A stretch of 64,000 nucleotides of DNA from Bacillus_BA fengqiuensis (GTDB lineage Bacteria > Bacillota > Bacilli > Bacillales > Bacillaceae_H). Position numbers and translations under genes: made by a program. Positions 44,216-52,508 of this stretch are shown here, piece by piece. The notes beneath the pieces are model-generated. The model was not told the DNA's origin, ran no database searches, and worked only from the letters and a program-made list of their open reading frames with translations. Numbering within the stretch: position 1 is the stretch's first letter; each line of letters opens with the position of its first letter. The stretch lies in assembly GCA_030813035.1 (NCBI GenBank), contig JAUSTV010000002.1; one strand, written 5' to 3'.

Positions 44216-45085
44216 TTGAATACACAAGTAAATGATAGCCGTGCAAGATTATTAATTTCTTGTCCAGAGAAGCCTGGTATTATCTCGACTGTCACTAACT
44301 TTTTGTTAGAACATAAAGCAAATATTGTACATTTTGACCAACATACAACGGACCCACAGTCGGGTATATTTTTTATGAGAATTGAGTTTGATTTGGCAGA
44401 CTTTGATTCTTCATTTGAAAAACTTGAACAAGATCTACATATGTTGGCACGAGATTATGCTTTAGATTGGAAATTGAGCAGCAAGAAACAAATAAAACGA
44501 ATGGCCATCTTTGTTTCCAAAGCAGATCATGCCCTTATGGAACTGATTTGGCGTTGGAAATCCAAAGAAATTGAAGTGGAAATTCCTATGGTCATCAGTA
44601 ACCATGCTGACTTAAAAGAAGTAGTTGAGAGTTATGGCATTCCGTTTTATCATATCCCAATGTCTAAAGAAACGAAAGAAGAATCCGAACAGAAAGCATT
44701 AGAACTATTGAAAGGGAAAGCAGACCTTATCGTCTTGGCAAGGTATATGCAAATTCTTTCCCCTAATTTTATATCCAAATACCCGAATCAAATTATTAAT
44801 ATCCACCATTCCTTCTTGCCGGCATTTGTTGGGGCAAACCCCTATGTGAGAGCGTTTAACCGCGGAGTTAAGTTGATTGGAGCAACTGCACATTATGTTA
44901 CCAATGATCTTGATGAAGGCCCAATTATTGAACAAAATGTACAGCGAATTAATCATCGATATACAGCAGAAGATTTAAAGATTGCCGGGCGTCATGTGGA
45001 AAGAAGGGTTCTTGCCGAAGCCGTTTCCTGGCATGTTGAAGATAAAGTAATTGTTCATGGTAATAAAACGATTGTATTTGCATGA
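44216..45085 (+). CDS. purU: Formyltetrahydrofolate deformylase
   Basis: Hydrolyses 10-formyl-THF to formate and THF, balancing one-carbon pools. 289 residues: an N-terminal ACT domain (LLISCPEKPGIISTVTNFLL) and a formyltransferase-like domain with INIHHSFLPAFVGANPY (catalytic Asn/His) and ATAHYVTNDLDEGPII. The start is TTG 44216, 8 bases after ACGGAGGAAG. Next to the glycine cleavage genes it may prevent excess one-carbon units when glycine is degraded (inference). Confidence 0.94.
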   Translation: MNTQVNDSRARLLISCPEKPGIISTVTNFLLEHKANIVHFDQHTTDPQSGIFFMRIEFDLADFDSSFEKLEQDLHMLARDYALDWKLSSKKQIKRMAIFVSKADHALMELIWRWKSKEIEVEIPMVISNHADLKEVVESYGIPFYHIPMSKETKEESEQKALELLKGKADLIVLARYMQILSPNFISKYPNQIINIHHSFLPAFVGANPYVRAFNRGVKLIGATAHYVTNDLDEGPIIEQNVQRINHRYTAEDLKIAGRHVERRVLAEAVSWHVEDKVIVHGNKTIVFA

Positions 45086-45180
45086 GGTACTTTTATAAGG
45101 CGATCTACCTTGTTAAGCTTCGAATTGCTAAGTGAATGCCAATAGCGTTGAAACCACGAATATAATGAAGGGGATATGGG

Positions 45181-45372
45181 GTGAGGCTGTTGTCGGGAAG
45201 AGAGATTGTATCTGAGGCAACTAATATCATGTTAGCTATTGGATGGATATGGTTCTTCCTTCAAAATAAACGAGAGTGTACAGTGAATCTCATACATATT
45301 ATGCTGCTTGTTGGTGCACTTGTTATATTGCCGATTTCACTATATAAAGTGTTCAATACTTGGTTGTTTTGA
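45181..45372 (+). CDS. Small hypothetical membrane protein
   Basis: A 63-residue ORF starting at GTG after AAGGGGATATGG. It has two hydrophobic segments (TNIMLAIGWIWFFLQ and IHIMLLVGALVILPISLY) joined by a short charged loop. I do not recognise a family. The two-segment layout and ribosome site favour a real gene, but a short GTG ORF needs support. Confidence 0.5.
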   Translation: MRLLSGREIVSEATNIMLAIGWIWFFLQNKRECTVNLIHIMLLVGALVILPISLYKVFNTWLF

Positions 45373-45528
45373 TAGTATGATACATCATAATGAAAGTTAG
45401 GGCGGGATTTTTCAAAAAATAATTTTTCGCCAGTCTCAAAAAAGCAGGCCGGTACAACGGTTCTGGTGTGAAAATAATTTAAAATGAAAGATTATGTGTT
45501 TTTGTTTTTTTATGATGATTGTTACTTT

Positions 45529-45570
45529 ACCCGTTCGTAAAAGTACCCTTTTACGAACGGGTTATTTTTG
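45529..45570 (+). terminator. Rho-independent terminator
   Basis: ACCCGTTCGTAAAA, loop GTACCC, TTTTACGAACGGGTTATTTTT. Confidence 0.85.
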
Positions 45571-45684
45571 CTCCAAAAAGGCTGTTTTTTACGTTCGTTT
45601 ATGTCTAAAAATTATTTATGAACGTTTTTGATGGAATAGGACATATATATTCTTGTTTCATACGTAGTTTTAGTAAGATCTATT

Positions 45685-45867
45685 CTAAACAATCTCCATG
45701 ATTCTAGACACCTGAATGGAGAAGATGTTTTGTTGCGGATCCTTTAAAAAAACGGTCTGTTCAGCAAGGTTAAGCTTAAAAATACGTCCTTTGCATCTTT
45801 GTAATATGCCATTCTGGTAATAGTTAATTGTGACTAAGCGATTTTGTGTTAATCCTTTTAATATCAT
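45685..45867 (-). CDS. Small YolD-like protein
   Basis: A 60-residue protein with the pattern TINYYQNGILQRCKGRIFKL ... QTVFLKDPQQNIFSIQVSRI, like the beta-rich C-terminal part of YolD-like proteins. GGAGAGCAAGCACA precedes the minus-strand ATG. No function is known. It is separated from the ABC transporter by a 530-base regulatory gap. Confidence 0.6.
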   Translation of the reverse strand: MILKGLTQNRLVTINYYQNGILQRCKGRIFKLNLAEQTVFLKDPQQNIFSIQVSRIMEIV

Positions 45868-45914
45868 TGTGCTTGCTCTCCTCTAAGTAGTTATTAAATG
45901 TCTAACATAAACAT

Positions 45915-45928
45915 AGTAAGCGTTTTCA
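45915..45928 (-). promoter_or_regulatory. Probable cre site
   Basis: On the minus strand TGAAAACGCTTACT matches the cre consensus except for the last base. It lies in the gap before the sugar ABC transporter and the divergent small gene. Confidence 0.5.
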
Positions 45929-45973
45929 AATAAAGGTATAAAACATTATGAAACTTTAATAAAGGTAAGTGTT

Positions 45974-45991
45974 AAGTTAAGCGCTTAACTT
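45974..45991. promoter_or_regulatory. Perfect 18-bp GCGC palindrome (operator)
   Basis: AAGTTAAGCGCTTAACTT is an exact palindrome of the same GCGC family as the iolG and iolC boxes. It is a strong candidate LacI-family site, about 410 bases before the ABC transporter start. The rest of the 45868-46400 gap is AT-rich and shows no gene. Confidence 0.65.
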
Positions 45992-46289
45992 ATGTTTTTG
46001 GATAGTATACGCTTACATTTTTATGTTTGTCAATAAGAAATGAGCTGGGATTTTCTCATTTTATTATATTGGAAGAGTGTTGAAATGAAAAGCATATTGG
46101 TAGGAAGCATGGATGGAGAAAGACATTTTATCCGTTGAATCCATAGAAATAAAAGCATAATACGGGATTGATCAGTTTGACATGAACAGTCATGGCGGCA
46201 ATTATCGCATCTGAAATATATGGTTGTCATTCGTTTAGAATAACGTTTATTGAATATTAATAATAATTTAATTTTTTCTGAAAATTGTA

Positions 46290-46344
46290 TTGCCTAATCG
46301 TAAAAATCTCTATATAATTTAAAAATATAAGGAAAGCGCTTACC
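46290..46344 (+). promoter_or_regulatory. ABC-transporter promoter with GCGC operator
   Basis: TTGCCT (46290-46295) and TATAAT (46313-46318), spacer 17. The box GGAAAGCGCTTACC (46331-46344) lies just past the -10, the same place as in the iolG and iolC promoters. Confidence 0.72.
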
Positions 46345-46400
46345 TAGAAAATCACCTTGTATTGGGCTTATATCATTTAAGGTAAGAAAGGAGTCCATCA

Positions 46401-47906
46401 ATGAAAAAGGAAGAAAAAAGTTTGTTGTTAATGAAAGGCATAAAGAAAAGCTTTTCAAACAATCATGTTTTAAAAGGAATTGATTTGGATGTCGTTCCAG
46501 GAGAAGTGCACGTACTGCTTGGGGAAAATGGCGCAGGAAAATCGACGCTCATTAAAATCCTGACAGGTGCCTATGAAAAAGATGCAGGTGAAATTTATTG
46601 GGAAGGTCAGCTTGTAAACATCAATACCCCTATAGATTCTATGAATTTGGGTATTGCAACTATTTATCAAGAGCTGAATGTTGTTCCGCAGTTAAAAGTG
46701 TACGAAAATATTTTTCTTGGTCGCGAGCTAAAGAAAGGAGGAAAAGTATCCACTTTAGACCGCAAACAAATGAAAGAACAGGCTAAACACTATTTAAAAA
46801 TGCTTGGCCAGAGTCCAGATTTGGCTGATCGTAATTTAGGTGAGTTAGGAATTGGCCAACAACAATTAGTCGAAATTGCTAAAGCGCTTACGCTCGATGC
46901 GAAGCTCATCATTATGGATGAACCGACAGCGAGTTTGAGTGGAGCGGAAGTGGAACAGCTGTATCAGACGGTTGAAGGATTGACGGAAAAAGGGATTGCT
47001 ATTGTCTTTATATCCCACCGCCTTGAAGAAATTAAGAGAATGGGTGATCGAATTACGATTTTACGTGATGGATTTAAAATCGAGACCCTTCCAGTGAAGA
47101 CAACGAGCACAGATAAGTGGATAGAACTAATGGTAGGACGCACATTAGATGAGAAGTATCCGAAGCAATCATTCAAGCTTGGCGACGAGGGCTTCCGTGT
47201 AGAAAATCTGAAAGTGAAAGACACCGAGCATCCACTATCCTTTAATATTCGCTACGGTGAAATTGTAGGGATTGCAGGACTTGTTGGAGCAGGACGCACG
47301 GAATTGGCGAGAGCGATTTTCGCAGCCGATCCGAAGGAAGGCGGAAAAATATTTATCGATGGAATAGAAGTAAATATTAAAACCCCTCGTGATGCGATTA
47401 ATGCAGGGATTGCCTTTATCACAGAGGATCGCAAAAATGAAGGACTGCTGCTGGATCAGCCGCTTGATTTCAATATTGCACTCGCAAATATGAAAGCTTT
47501 CCAGAATAACAGATTAATAAATTTAAAGAGAATTAAAGACACAGCAGAGGACTACATAAAAGAATTAAAGGTTCGACCGGGAAACATCGAATTGAACGCA
47601 CGTAAGCTGAGTGGAGGAAATCAGCAAAAGGTTGTTATTGCTAAATGGCTTTGTACACAAGCCAAGGTCTTTATCTTTGATGAACCGACCAGGGGAATCG
47701 ATGTGGGAGCCAAGGTTGAAGTATATCGCTTAATGAACCAATTGGTAGAGAACGGAGCTATTGTATTAATGATTTCTTCCGATTTACCAGAAATCTTAGG
47801 GATGTGCGATCGCATCCTCGTTATGAGCGAAGGCAAGCTGACAGCTGATCTGTCTCGTACGGAAGCATCACAAGAGAATATTATGAAAGCGGCTACAGGA
47901 GGGTGA
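46401..47906 (+). CDS. Sugar ABC transporter ATPase (RbsA/XylG type)
   Basis: A 501-residue double ATPase of the carbohydrate-uptake-2 class. The first domain has a full Walker A (GENGAGKSTLIKILTG), the signature LGIGQQQLVEIAKAL and Walker B LIIMDEPTASL. The second has the degenerate P-loop GLVGAGRTELARAIF typical of this class, and LSGGNQQKVVIAKWL with VFIFDEPTRGIDVGAK. AAGAAAGGAGTCCATC precedes the ATG. It is the first gene of a three-gene transporter operon; shared operators with iol genes suggest an inositol-type substrate. Confidence 0.92.
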   Translation: MKKEEKSLLLMKGIKKSFSNNHVLKGIDLDVVPGEVHVLLGENGAGKSTLIKILTGAYEKDAGEIYWEGQLVNINTPIDSMNLGIATIYQELNVVPQLKVYENIFLGRELKKGGKVSTLDRKQMKEQAKHYLKMLGQSPDLADRNLGELGIGQQQLVEIAKALTLDAKLIIMDEPTASLSGAEVEQLYQTVEGLTEKGIAIVFISHRLEEIKRMGDRITILRDGFKIETLPVKTTSTDKWIELMVGRTLDEKYPKQSFKLGDEGFRVENLKVKDTEHPLSFNIRYGEIVGIAGLVGAGRTELARAIFAADPKEGGKIFIDGIEVNIKTPRDAINAGIAFITEDRKNEGLLLDQPLDFNIALANMKAFQNNRLINLKRIKDTAEDYIKELKVRPGNIELNARKLSGGNQQKVVIAKWLCTQAKVFIFDEPTRGIDVGAKVEVYRLMNQLVENGAIVLMISSDLPEILGMCDRILVMSEGKLTADLSRTEASQENIMKAATGG

Positions 47907-47909
47907 AAA

Positions 47910-48902
47910 ATGGCTGAAATTATTGTAGATAAAACAAAAACAGCAAAAGAAGGAAAACCTGCACGATATTATTTGGAAAAGTTTGGTGCTCTAATTGGTT
48001 TAGTATTATTAAGTGTTATCCTCACAGTTTTATCAGACAAGTTTCTAACGGTCAACAATGTTATGAATATCGCTCGTCAGTCATCGATTAACGCCATTTT
48101 AGCATTAGGGATGCTATTGCCGATTTTAACGGCCGGGATTGACTTATCTGTAGGATCGATTCTTGCCATCGCCATCATGTTAATGGGTGTTGTCACGGTC
48201 AATATGGGAATGAGTCCATTTATTGGAATACTCGTTTGTTTATTGGTAGGGGCTTTCTTCGGTTGGTTAAACGGAATCATGTTAACGAAACTGCGTTTAC
48301 CGCATCCGTTTATTTCAACGCTTGGAACGATGAACATTGCAAGGGGACTAGCGCTTATTATTACTGCAGCAGCCCCGATTGCAGGCTTTCCATATATGAT
48401 CCAGTTTTTAGGGAGAGAATTTGTTGGTCCAATTCCAGTGAGCTTTTTGCTTGTTATCGCTATGTACGTCATTTTCCATATCTTCTTAACAAGAACGCAA
48501 ACAGGCCGATACATTTATGCAATCGGCGGAAACAAAGAAGCGGCCCACTTGTCCGGTATCAATGTTAATCGAGTGTTGGTCATCGTTTATACGATCAGCG
48601 GTTTTATGGCAGGTCTTGCCGGTTTAGTCATGGTAGGACGAGTAAACTCAGCCTTCCCGCTTGCAGGATTATCGTATGAGCTGGATGCAATTGCTGCCGT
48701 TATTATCGGTGGAGCCAGTTTCTTCGGTGGAGTTGGGACAGTCTGGGGTACATTAATCGGTGCAATGATTATTGCGGTATTAAGAAACGGACTGAACCTT
48801 CTAAATGTATCAGCTGACTTCCAAATGACGGTTATCGGTTTAGTTATTATTGCTGCTGTGTATGTCGATGTGCTTCGTCAAAGAAAAAGCAAGAAGGGGT
48901 AA
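47910..48902 (+). CDS. Sugar ABC transporter permease (RbsC type)
   Basis: A 330-residue permease with about ten hydrophobic segments. ILTAGIDLSVGSILAIAIML and GGNKEAAHLSGINVNRV are family hallmarks (the EAA-like cytoplasmic loop), and VIIGGASFFGGVGTVWGTLI lies near the C-terminus. The start is 3 bases after the ATPase stop with GGAGGGTGAAAA as ribosome site, so translation is tightly linked. Confidence 0.93.
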   Translation: MAEIIVDKTKTAKEGKPARYYLEKFGALIGLVLLSVILTVLSDKFLTVNNVMNIARQSSINAILALGMLLPILTAGIDLSVGSILAIAIMLMGVVTVNMGMSPFIGILVCLLVGAFFGWLNGIMLTKLRLPHPFISTLGTMNIARGLALIITAAAPIAGFPYMIQFLGREFVGPIPVSFLLVIAMYVIFHIFLTRTQTGRYIYAIGGNKEAAHLSGINVNRVLVIVYTISGFMAGLAGLVMVGRVNSAFPLAGLSYELDAIAAVIIGGASFFGGVGTVWGTLIGAMIIAVLRNGLNLLNVSADFQMTVIGLVIIAAVYVDVLRQRKSKKG

Positions 48903-48933
48903 TGGCGCACTCAAATCCTTATTTTGGAATCTT

Positions 48934-48949
48934 GGTTAAGCGCTTTCTT
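48934..48949 (+). promoter_or_regulatory. GCGC operator inside the ABC operon
   Basis: GGTTAAGCGCTTTCTT in the 87-base gap between permease and binding-protein genes. It is nearly identical to the iolG box GGTTAAGCGCTTTCC. It may set a separate level for the binding protein or be a roadblock site. Confidence 0.6.
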
Positions 48950-48989
48950 CAAAATGATAATTTTAGAGAGAAAACAGGGGGAGAAAAGA

Positions 48990-49949
48990 ATGAGAAAATT
49001 TGGATTGGTATTAGCAACGACGGGTTTATTATTATCAGCGGTTGGATGCAGCCAGGGATCTTCAGAAAAAACAGGAGGAGAAGGCGGAGCAGAGAGCGTT
49101 GCTGTTGTTTTAAAAACATTGAGCAGCCCGTATTGGAAATACGTTGAAGCTGGAGCGAAAAAGGCAGGAGAGGACTTAGGCGTGGATGTAACGATTGTAG
49201 GTCCATCAGCGGAATCGCAAATTATGGAGCAGGTAAACATGATTGAAGACTCTCTCAACCAAGCTCCTGGCGCTCTTGTTGTGTCACCATCACAGCCAGA
49301 TACGGTGGTACCTGTATTGGAGCAAGCAACACAAAGCGATCTTCCAGTCCTTTTAATAGACACCGATGCTGATTTTGAAGGCAAAACGTCCTTTATCGGA
49401 ACAGAAAACTTCCCTGCAGGTCAAGAAGGCGGTAAAGTGTTAGCTTCTATGCTTCAAAAAGGGGATAAAGTCGCATTGATTGCAGGCGCGTTAGGTAACG
49501 AAGCAACGGATCAGCGCATTAAAGGTGCAAAAGAAGCATTAGAGGCAGCGGGAATGGTAGTGGTAGCTGAGCAGCCGGCTGACAGTGATAAAACAAAAGC
49601 GATGTCAGTTATGGAAAACATTTTGCAAAAAAATCCGGATATAAAAGGTGTGTTCAGTGCAAATGATGACATGGCGCTAGGCGTATTACGCGCCCTTGAA
49701 GCAAAAGGATTATCGATTCCAGTAATTGGTACAGATGGTACGGTTGAAGCTGTTGAGTCCATTCTAGACGGAAAGCTGGCAGGAACGATTGCGCAAAGTC
49801 CGTATGACATGGGATACCAAGGTGTAGAAAATGCGGTAAAAGCAGCGAAAGGTGAAAAGATTGAAGAGCGTATCGACAGCGGTATCGATGTGATTACAAA
49901 GGAGAATGCACAAGAGAAGTTAGATTTCCTGCAAAGCATCTCTAAATAA
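48990..49949 (+). CDS. Sugar ABC transporter substrate-binding lipoprotein
   Basis: A 319-residue periplasmic-binding-protein-like lipoprotein of the RbsB class. The signal MRKFGLVLATTGLLLSAVGC ends in a lipobox (SAVGC), then a Ser/Gly-rich linker. Sugar-binding-domain blocks are VAVVLKTLSSPYWKYVEAGA, GALVVSPSQPDTVVPVLEQA and KGVFSANDDMALGVLRALEA. I start at ATG 48990 after AGGGGGAGAAAAGA, which gives a proper lipoprotein signal. The longer frame from 48924 would run through an operator. Confidence 0.92.
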   Translation: MRKFGLVLATTGLLLSAVGCSQGSSEKTGGEGGAESVAVVLKTLSSPYWKYVEAGAKKAGEDLGVDVTIVGPSAESQIMEQVNMIEDSLNQAPGALVVSPSQPDTVVPVLEQATQSDLPVLLIDTDADFEGKTSFIGTENFPAGQEGGKVLASMLQKGDKVALIAGALGNEATDQRIKGAKEALEAAGMVVVAEQPADSDKTKAMSVMENILQKNPDIKGVFSANDDMALGVLRALEAKGLSIPVIGTDGTVEAVESILDGKLAGTIAQSPYDMGYQGVENAVKAAKGEKIEERIDSGIDVITKENAQEKLDFLQSISK

Positions 49950-49972
49950 TAAGGCGGATCTTGAAGAGATAG

Positions 49973-50013
49973 GAAGCAGCCAGGAGCTTTTTCGAAAAGC
50001 GCCTGACTGCTTC
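49973..50013 (+). terminator. Hairpin after the ABC transporter operon
   Basis: GAAGCAGCCAGGAGCTTTTT pairs imperfectly with AAAGCGCCTGACTGCTTC; the T-tract is weak. Confidence 0.55.
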
Positions 50014-50100
50014 TGATTGTTCCGAAACCATACAGGGATAGTTGAGCTTGCGTATGTAGCGGCTTGATTTATTTCAGTGTAGAGAAGGAGATGATAGTAT

Positions 50101-50338
50101 ATGAAAAAAATTCGATGGGGAATTTTGAGTGCAGCAAATATCGCCTATGATCAGCTCTTACCCGCTTTAAGACGTTCTGATCGCGCTGAAGCAGCGGCGA
50201 TTGCAAGTAAAAGCGAGGGCCGCGCAGAAAGGTTCAACATTCCGACAATATATCGAAAAGGGTTATGAATCCTTATATAACTCTTCTGCGGCACAAGATT
50301 TGACTGATGAACGCAGTGCAGTTCGGATAGAAAGATAA
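50101..50338 (+). pseudogene. Truncated, frameshifted Gfo/Idh/MocA dehydrogenase
   Basis: Starts at a good ribosome site (GAAGGAGATGATAGTAT, ATG) and reads MKKIRWGILSAANIAYDQLL then ALRRSDRAEAAAIAS, a clear Gfo/Idh/MocA N-terminus. At residue ~53 the frame ends (ERFNIPTIYRKGL, TGA 50266-50268). A +1 frame from 50261 continues as GYESLYNSS, matching the YESYESLL-type continuation of this family, then stops at 50338. The remaining ~270 residues are missing. A dead third inositol- or sugar-type dehydrogenase gene. Confidence 0.75.
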
Positions 50339-50385
50339 AAGAGGGAAAACGACCAATGTCTAAATAACGGATAGGTGCTATCAAT

Positions 50386-50418
50386 AGGCAGTACTGCTTC
50401 CGGCGGTACTGCCTATTC
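50386..50418. repeat. Hairpin before the second LacI gene
   Basis: GGCAGTACTGC/GCGGTACTGCC around TTCCG. It may terminate the pseudogene transcript; no T-tract. Confidence 0.5.
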
Positions 50419-50431
50419 GTCAAAAAGAAAG

Positions 50432-50484
50432 GGCTCCCATCAAATAGAATTCTATTTATTAGGGGAACTGCCCGTTGAAAGGGG
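50432..50484 (+). repeat. Diverged dispersed GCCCGTT element
   Basis: GGGCTCCCATCAAATAGAAT, then TTATTAGGGGAACTGCCCGT and TGAAAGGGGA keep the order CCATC, GGGG, ACTGCCCGTT, GGGG. It lies in the leader of the second LacI gene. Confidence 0.4.
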
Positions 50485-50513
50485 AGCAATTTATGAGAGA
50501 GGAGGGGCTTTAT

Positions 50514-51530
50514 GTGAAACCGACTATCTATAATGTCGCTAAAGAGGCAGGTGTTTCAATTGCCACTGTGTCAAAAGTAATCAATCATACTGGACGCATA
50601 AGTGATAAAACGAGAAAAAAGGTATTTCAAACGATGGATAAGCTCAACTACCGTCCCAGTGTAGTAGCGTCTGCCTTAACAGGAAAACAAACCAAAACCA
50701 TCGGCCTTCTTATCCCTGATATTTCCAACCCTTTCTTCGCTGAAATTGCCAGGAGCATTGAAGATCAGAGCTATGAACGGGGATTTAACGTCATGATGTG
50801 CAGTACGGATAACCTTACAGAAAAGGAAGAAAGGTATTTATCGCTTTTAGTTCGCCAGCAAATAGACGGCCTCATCGTAGCCTCGGCTTTTCGATGTACG
50901 AAATTGCTGGAAGATGTGGTAAAAGAAGTCCCTATTACTCTAGTAGCGTCAGAAATTCCTAAACTGTCCATTAATACGGTGACAGTGGATGACTATAAAG
51001 GGGGATACCTGGCTGCTTCGTATTTGCTGTCCTTAGGTCATACAAGAATCGCCATTATTGCAGAAGGGGTTCGAAGCAATAAACCCCGTGTCGATGCGTT
51101 TAGGGATGTGATGGAAGAGGCCAACATTCCGATACGCGATGGTTATATGATCAAAACGGAAGCATTAATGACCAGAGGCTATGAAAGTGCTAAACAGCTT
51201 TTCTCGCTGAAAGAGAGACCTACCGCCATTTTCGCCTGCAACGATTTATTGGCGAGTGGAGTTGTACAGGCGGCTAAGGAAGCGGGTTTAAGCATTCCTC
51301 AAGATGTATCCATCATCGGGTTTGATAATACCATCCTATCGACCAATACAAGTCCAATGCTAACGACGGTTGCCCAGCCAATCAAGGAAATGGGGGCAAA
51401 GGTGGTTGATTTGTTAATTGAAGAGATGAAAGAACCTAAAAGCCATAAAGAGCGTCTGCTTCTTTCTCCTGAGTTAATTGTCCGTCAATCGACAGATACA
51501 TATAAAGAAGGTTATTTGATTCGTAAATAA
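50514..51530 (+). CDS. Second LacI-family regulator
   Basis: A 338-residue LacI/GalR regulator with head KPTIYNVAKEAGVSIATVSK and VINHTGRISDKTRKKV. I choose GTG 50514, 6 bases after GAGGAGGGG. This makes the N-terminus match the paralogue at 24166 (MKVTIYDV). Upstream TTG/ATG starts lack this spacing. The recognition helix SIATVSKVIN is shared with the paralogue, so the two may bind the same GCGC operators. It lies between the ABC transporter and the aldolase gene. Confidence 0.88.
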   Translation: MKPTIYNVAKEAGVSIATVSKVINHTGRISDKTRKKVFQTMDKLNYRPSVVASALTGKQTKTIGLLIPDISNPFFAEIARSIEDQSYERGFNVMMCSTDNLTEKEERYLSLLVRQQIDGLIVASAFRCTKLLEDVVKEVPITLVASEIPKLSINTVTVDDYKGGYLAASYLLSLGHTRIAIIAEGVRSNKPRVDAFRDVMEEANIPIRDGYMIKTEALMTRGYESAKQLFSLKERPTAIFACNDLLASGVVQAAKEAGLSIPQDVSIIGFDNTILSTNTSPMLTTVAQPIKEMGAKVVDLLIEEMKEPKSHKERLLLSPELIVRQSTDTYKEGYLIRK

Positions 51531-51552
51531 TAGTGAAAAGGGTGAGGGTTTA

Positions 51553-52428
51553 ATGGCATTAGTAAAGATGAAAGATATTTTAGCAAAAGCGGAGCAAGAT
51601 AATTATGGAGTGGGTGCTTTTAGCGTTGCCAATATGGAAATGGTGATGGGAGCTATTAAAGCAGCTGAAGAGTTACGTTCTCCTCTAATTCTTCAAATTG
51701 CGGAAGTTCGGCTCAATCATTCACCTATTCATATGATTGGTCCTCTAATGGTAGCTGCAGCAAAAGAGGCGAAAGTCCCTGTAGCGGTTCATTTTGATCA
51801 TGGGATGACTCTTGAGAAAATTAAACAGACGTTAGAAATCGGCTTTAGCTCTGTTATGTATGATGGCTCGCACCATCCGCTGGAGGAAAACATTCAAAAA
51901 ACAAAAGAAGTGGTTGAACTGGCTAAACAATACGGAGCAACAGTAGAAGCAGAAATCGGAAGGGTCGGGGGCAGTGAAGATGGCTCGGAAGATATCGAAA
52001 TGCTGCTTACGAGTACGGAAGAAGCAAAACGATTTGCAGAGGAAACGAATATAGATGCGTTAGCCATCGCGATTGGAAATGCACACGGCATGTATAACGG
52101 GAATCCTAACCTGCGATTGGATCGCTTGCAAGAAATTAACGAACAAGTGGATATTCCATTAGTATTGCACGGCGGGTCTGGTATTAGTCCTGAAGATTTT
52201 AAAACATGTATTCAAACCGGAATCCGCAAGATTAACGTTGCGACTGCCACTTTTAACAATGTCGTTCATACTGTCAATAAGTCAGGCGAAACGGCACCTT
52301 ATGCCGACTATTTTGCGTTGCATCAAGATGTCATCCATGCAGCGTATGAAAATGTGAAACACCATATGCAAATATTCGGCAGCTGCAATAGAGTTCAAGC
52401 AAAAGAGGAAACCCTTCTCACCTTTTAA
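51553..52428 (+). CDS. Class II ketose-bisphosphate aldolase (possible IolJ)
   Basis: A 291-residue zinc aldolase. Zinc histidines are visible in AVHFDHGMTLEKI, IGNAHGMYNG and VLHGGSGISPEDF, and the INVATATFN phosphate-binding loop is present. The inositol pathway needs an aldolase for 2-deoxy-5-keto-gluconate 6-phosphate (IolJ), and none is in the iol gene block. Operator sharing makes this gene a good candidate, but other tagatose- or fructose-type substrates remain possible. AGGGTGAGGGTTTA precedes the ATG. It is 22 bases after the LacI gene. Confidence 0.88.
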   Translation: MALVKMKDILAKAEQDNYGVGAFSVANMEMVMGAIKAAEELRSPLILQIAEVRLNHSPIHMIGPLMVAAAKEAKVPVAVHFDHGMTLEKIKQTLEIGFSSVMYDGSHHPLEENIQKTKEVVELAKQYGATVEAEIGRVGGSEDGSEDIEMLLTSTEEAKRFAEETNIDALAIAIGNAHGMYNGNPNLRLDRLQEINEQVDIPLVLHGGSGISPEDFKTCIQTGIRKINVATATFNNVVHTVNKSGETAPYADYFALHQDVIHAAYENVKHHMQIFGSCNRVQAKEETLLTF

Positions 52429-52467
52429 ACAGGCTGAAAACGTTTTAGGCGGCTTTATATATAAGAA

Positions 52468-52508
52468 GAAACAGGAGCGGTGTTTAACCGGCTCCTGTTT
52501 CCTTTTTA
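52468..52508 (+). terminator. Terminator between aldolase and mreBH
   Basis: GAAACAGGAGC, GC-containing loop, GCTCCTGTTTCCTTTTT; serves the plus-strand aldolase and may slow minus-strand read-through from mreBH. Confidence 0.85.
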
